From CAXMST01 sp963700785 (GTDB lineage: Bacteria > Actinomycetota > Thermoleophilia > Solirubrobacterales > 70-9), in the NCBI GenBank assembly GCA_963700785.1, contig CAVOYZ010000009.1, forward strand, positions 1-64,000: 64,000 bases of DNA, written 5' to 3'. Positions 63,990-64,000 of the stretch are shown here, piece by piece; positions within the stretch are counted from its first letter, which is position 1; each line of letters begins with the position of its first letter. Under the pieces are notes generated by a model. That model ran no database searches, was not told where the DNA came from, and worked only from the letters and a program-made list of their open reading frames with translations. The translations under genes were made by a program, and so were the position numbers.

Positions 63990-64000
63990 GGCCGGCGCTC

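Overview
The window is very GC-rich bacterial DNA with dense genes, many GTG/TTG starts and frequent 1-4 base overlaps between genes. The order rpsF-ssb-rpsR-rplI-dnaB, a cysteine-free S18, RTX-type calcium-binding repeats on a secreted protease, TreT-type trehalose synthesis, a MoxR-DUF58-transglutaminase operon and a two-domain ThyX homologue fit a deep-branching actinobacterium. Thermoleophilia/Solirubrobacterales is my best guess; this is inference, as no rRNA is present. A recurrent signal is a TAnnnT hexamer 5-11 bases before the start codon, which suggests that many first genes of operons are transcribed without a leader.

Layout. 1-0.5 kb: end of a DUF4239 membrane protein, an integrase remnant and tRNA-Arg(CCT). 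0.5-5.8 kb (minus): HAD phosphatase, CPBP protease, L,D-transpeptidase, a PhlG-like hydrolase, a bicovalent-flavin oxidase and pyrE. 5.9-15.5 kb (mostly plus): MptB-like mannosyltransferase, thiL, a degenerate M28-like membrane protein, an HtrA lipoprotein, an inositol-phosphatase homologue, TreT and a GT20 trehalose-phosphate synthase. 16-21.7 kb: rpsF, ssb, rpsR, rplI, dnaB, a DnaC-like loader and purA. 22-25.3 kb: acyl-CoA carboxylase biotin subunit and a DUF2804 protein. 25.3-27.3 kb: a small accessory patch with a decayed duplicate of a prepilin-like gene, two tRNA-Ser-like repeats and an acetyltransferase. 27.4-31.7 kb (minus): GT2, DUF2064, beta-propeller lipoprotein and a cytochrome b/molybdopterin fusion. 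31.7-40.6 kb: membrane glycosyltransferase, sugar epimerase, YeeE/YedE transporter, YbaB-like protein, def and an ACT-domain protein. 40.6-45 kb: MoxR, DUF58 and TgpA-like transglutaminase. 45-50.3 kb: acetyl-CoA synthetase, secreted protease, ThyX-like protein and a VOC protein.

50.4-64 kb is a catabolic island. It holds a PotABCD-type importer with its own TetR regulator, a second TetR, a Rieske oxygenase, an acyl-CoA dehydrogenase, an NDP-forming acyl-CoA synthetase, a class III aminotransferase and a COG1233-type FAD oxidoreductase. Two divergent promoters in it share the sequence TTGTAGTCAA, so its parts are probably controlled together. The import and transaminase genes suggest a polyamine or other amine as substrate, and the Rieske gene suggests a quaternary amine or aromatic; the sequence does not decide.

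At least seven otherwise well-conserved genes are broken by one apparent single-base indel, nearly always an extra base in a short homopolymer. rpsR is among them and is essential, so consensus error is the most likely cause. Affected entries are marked; the functional calls assume the corrected frame.
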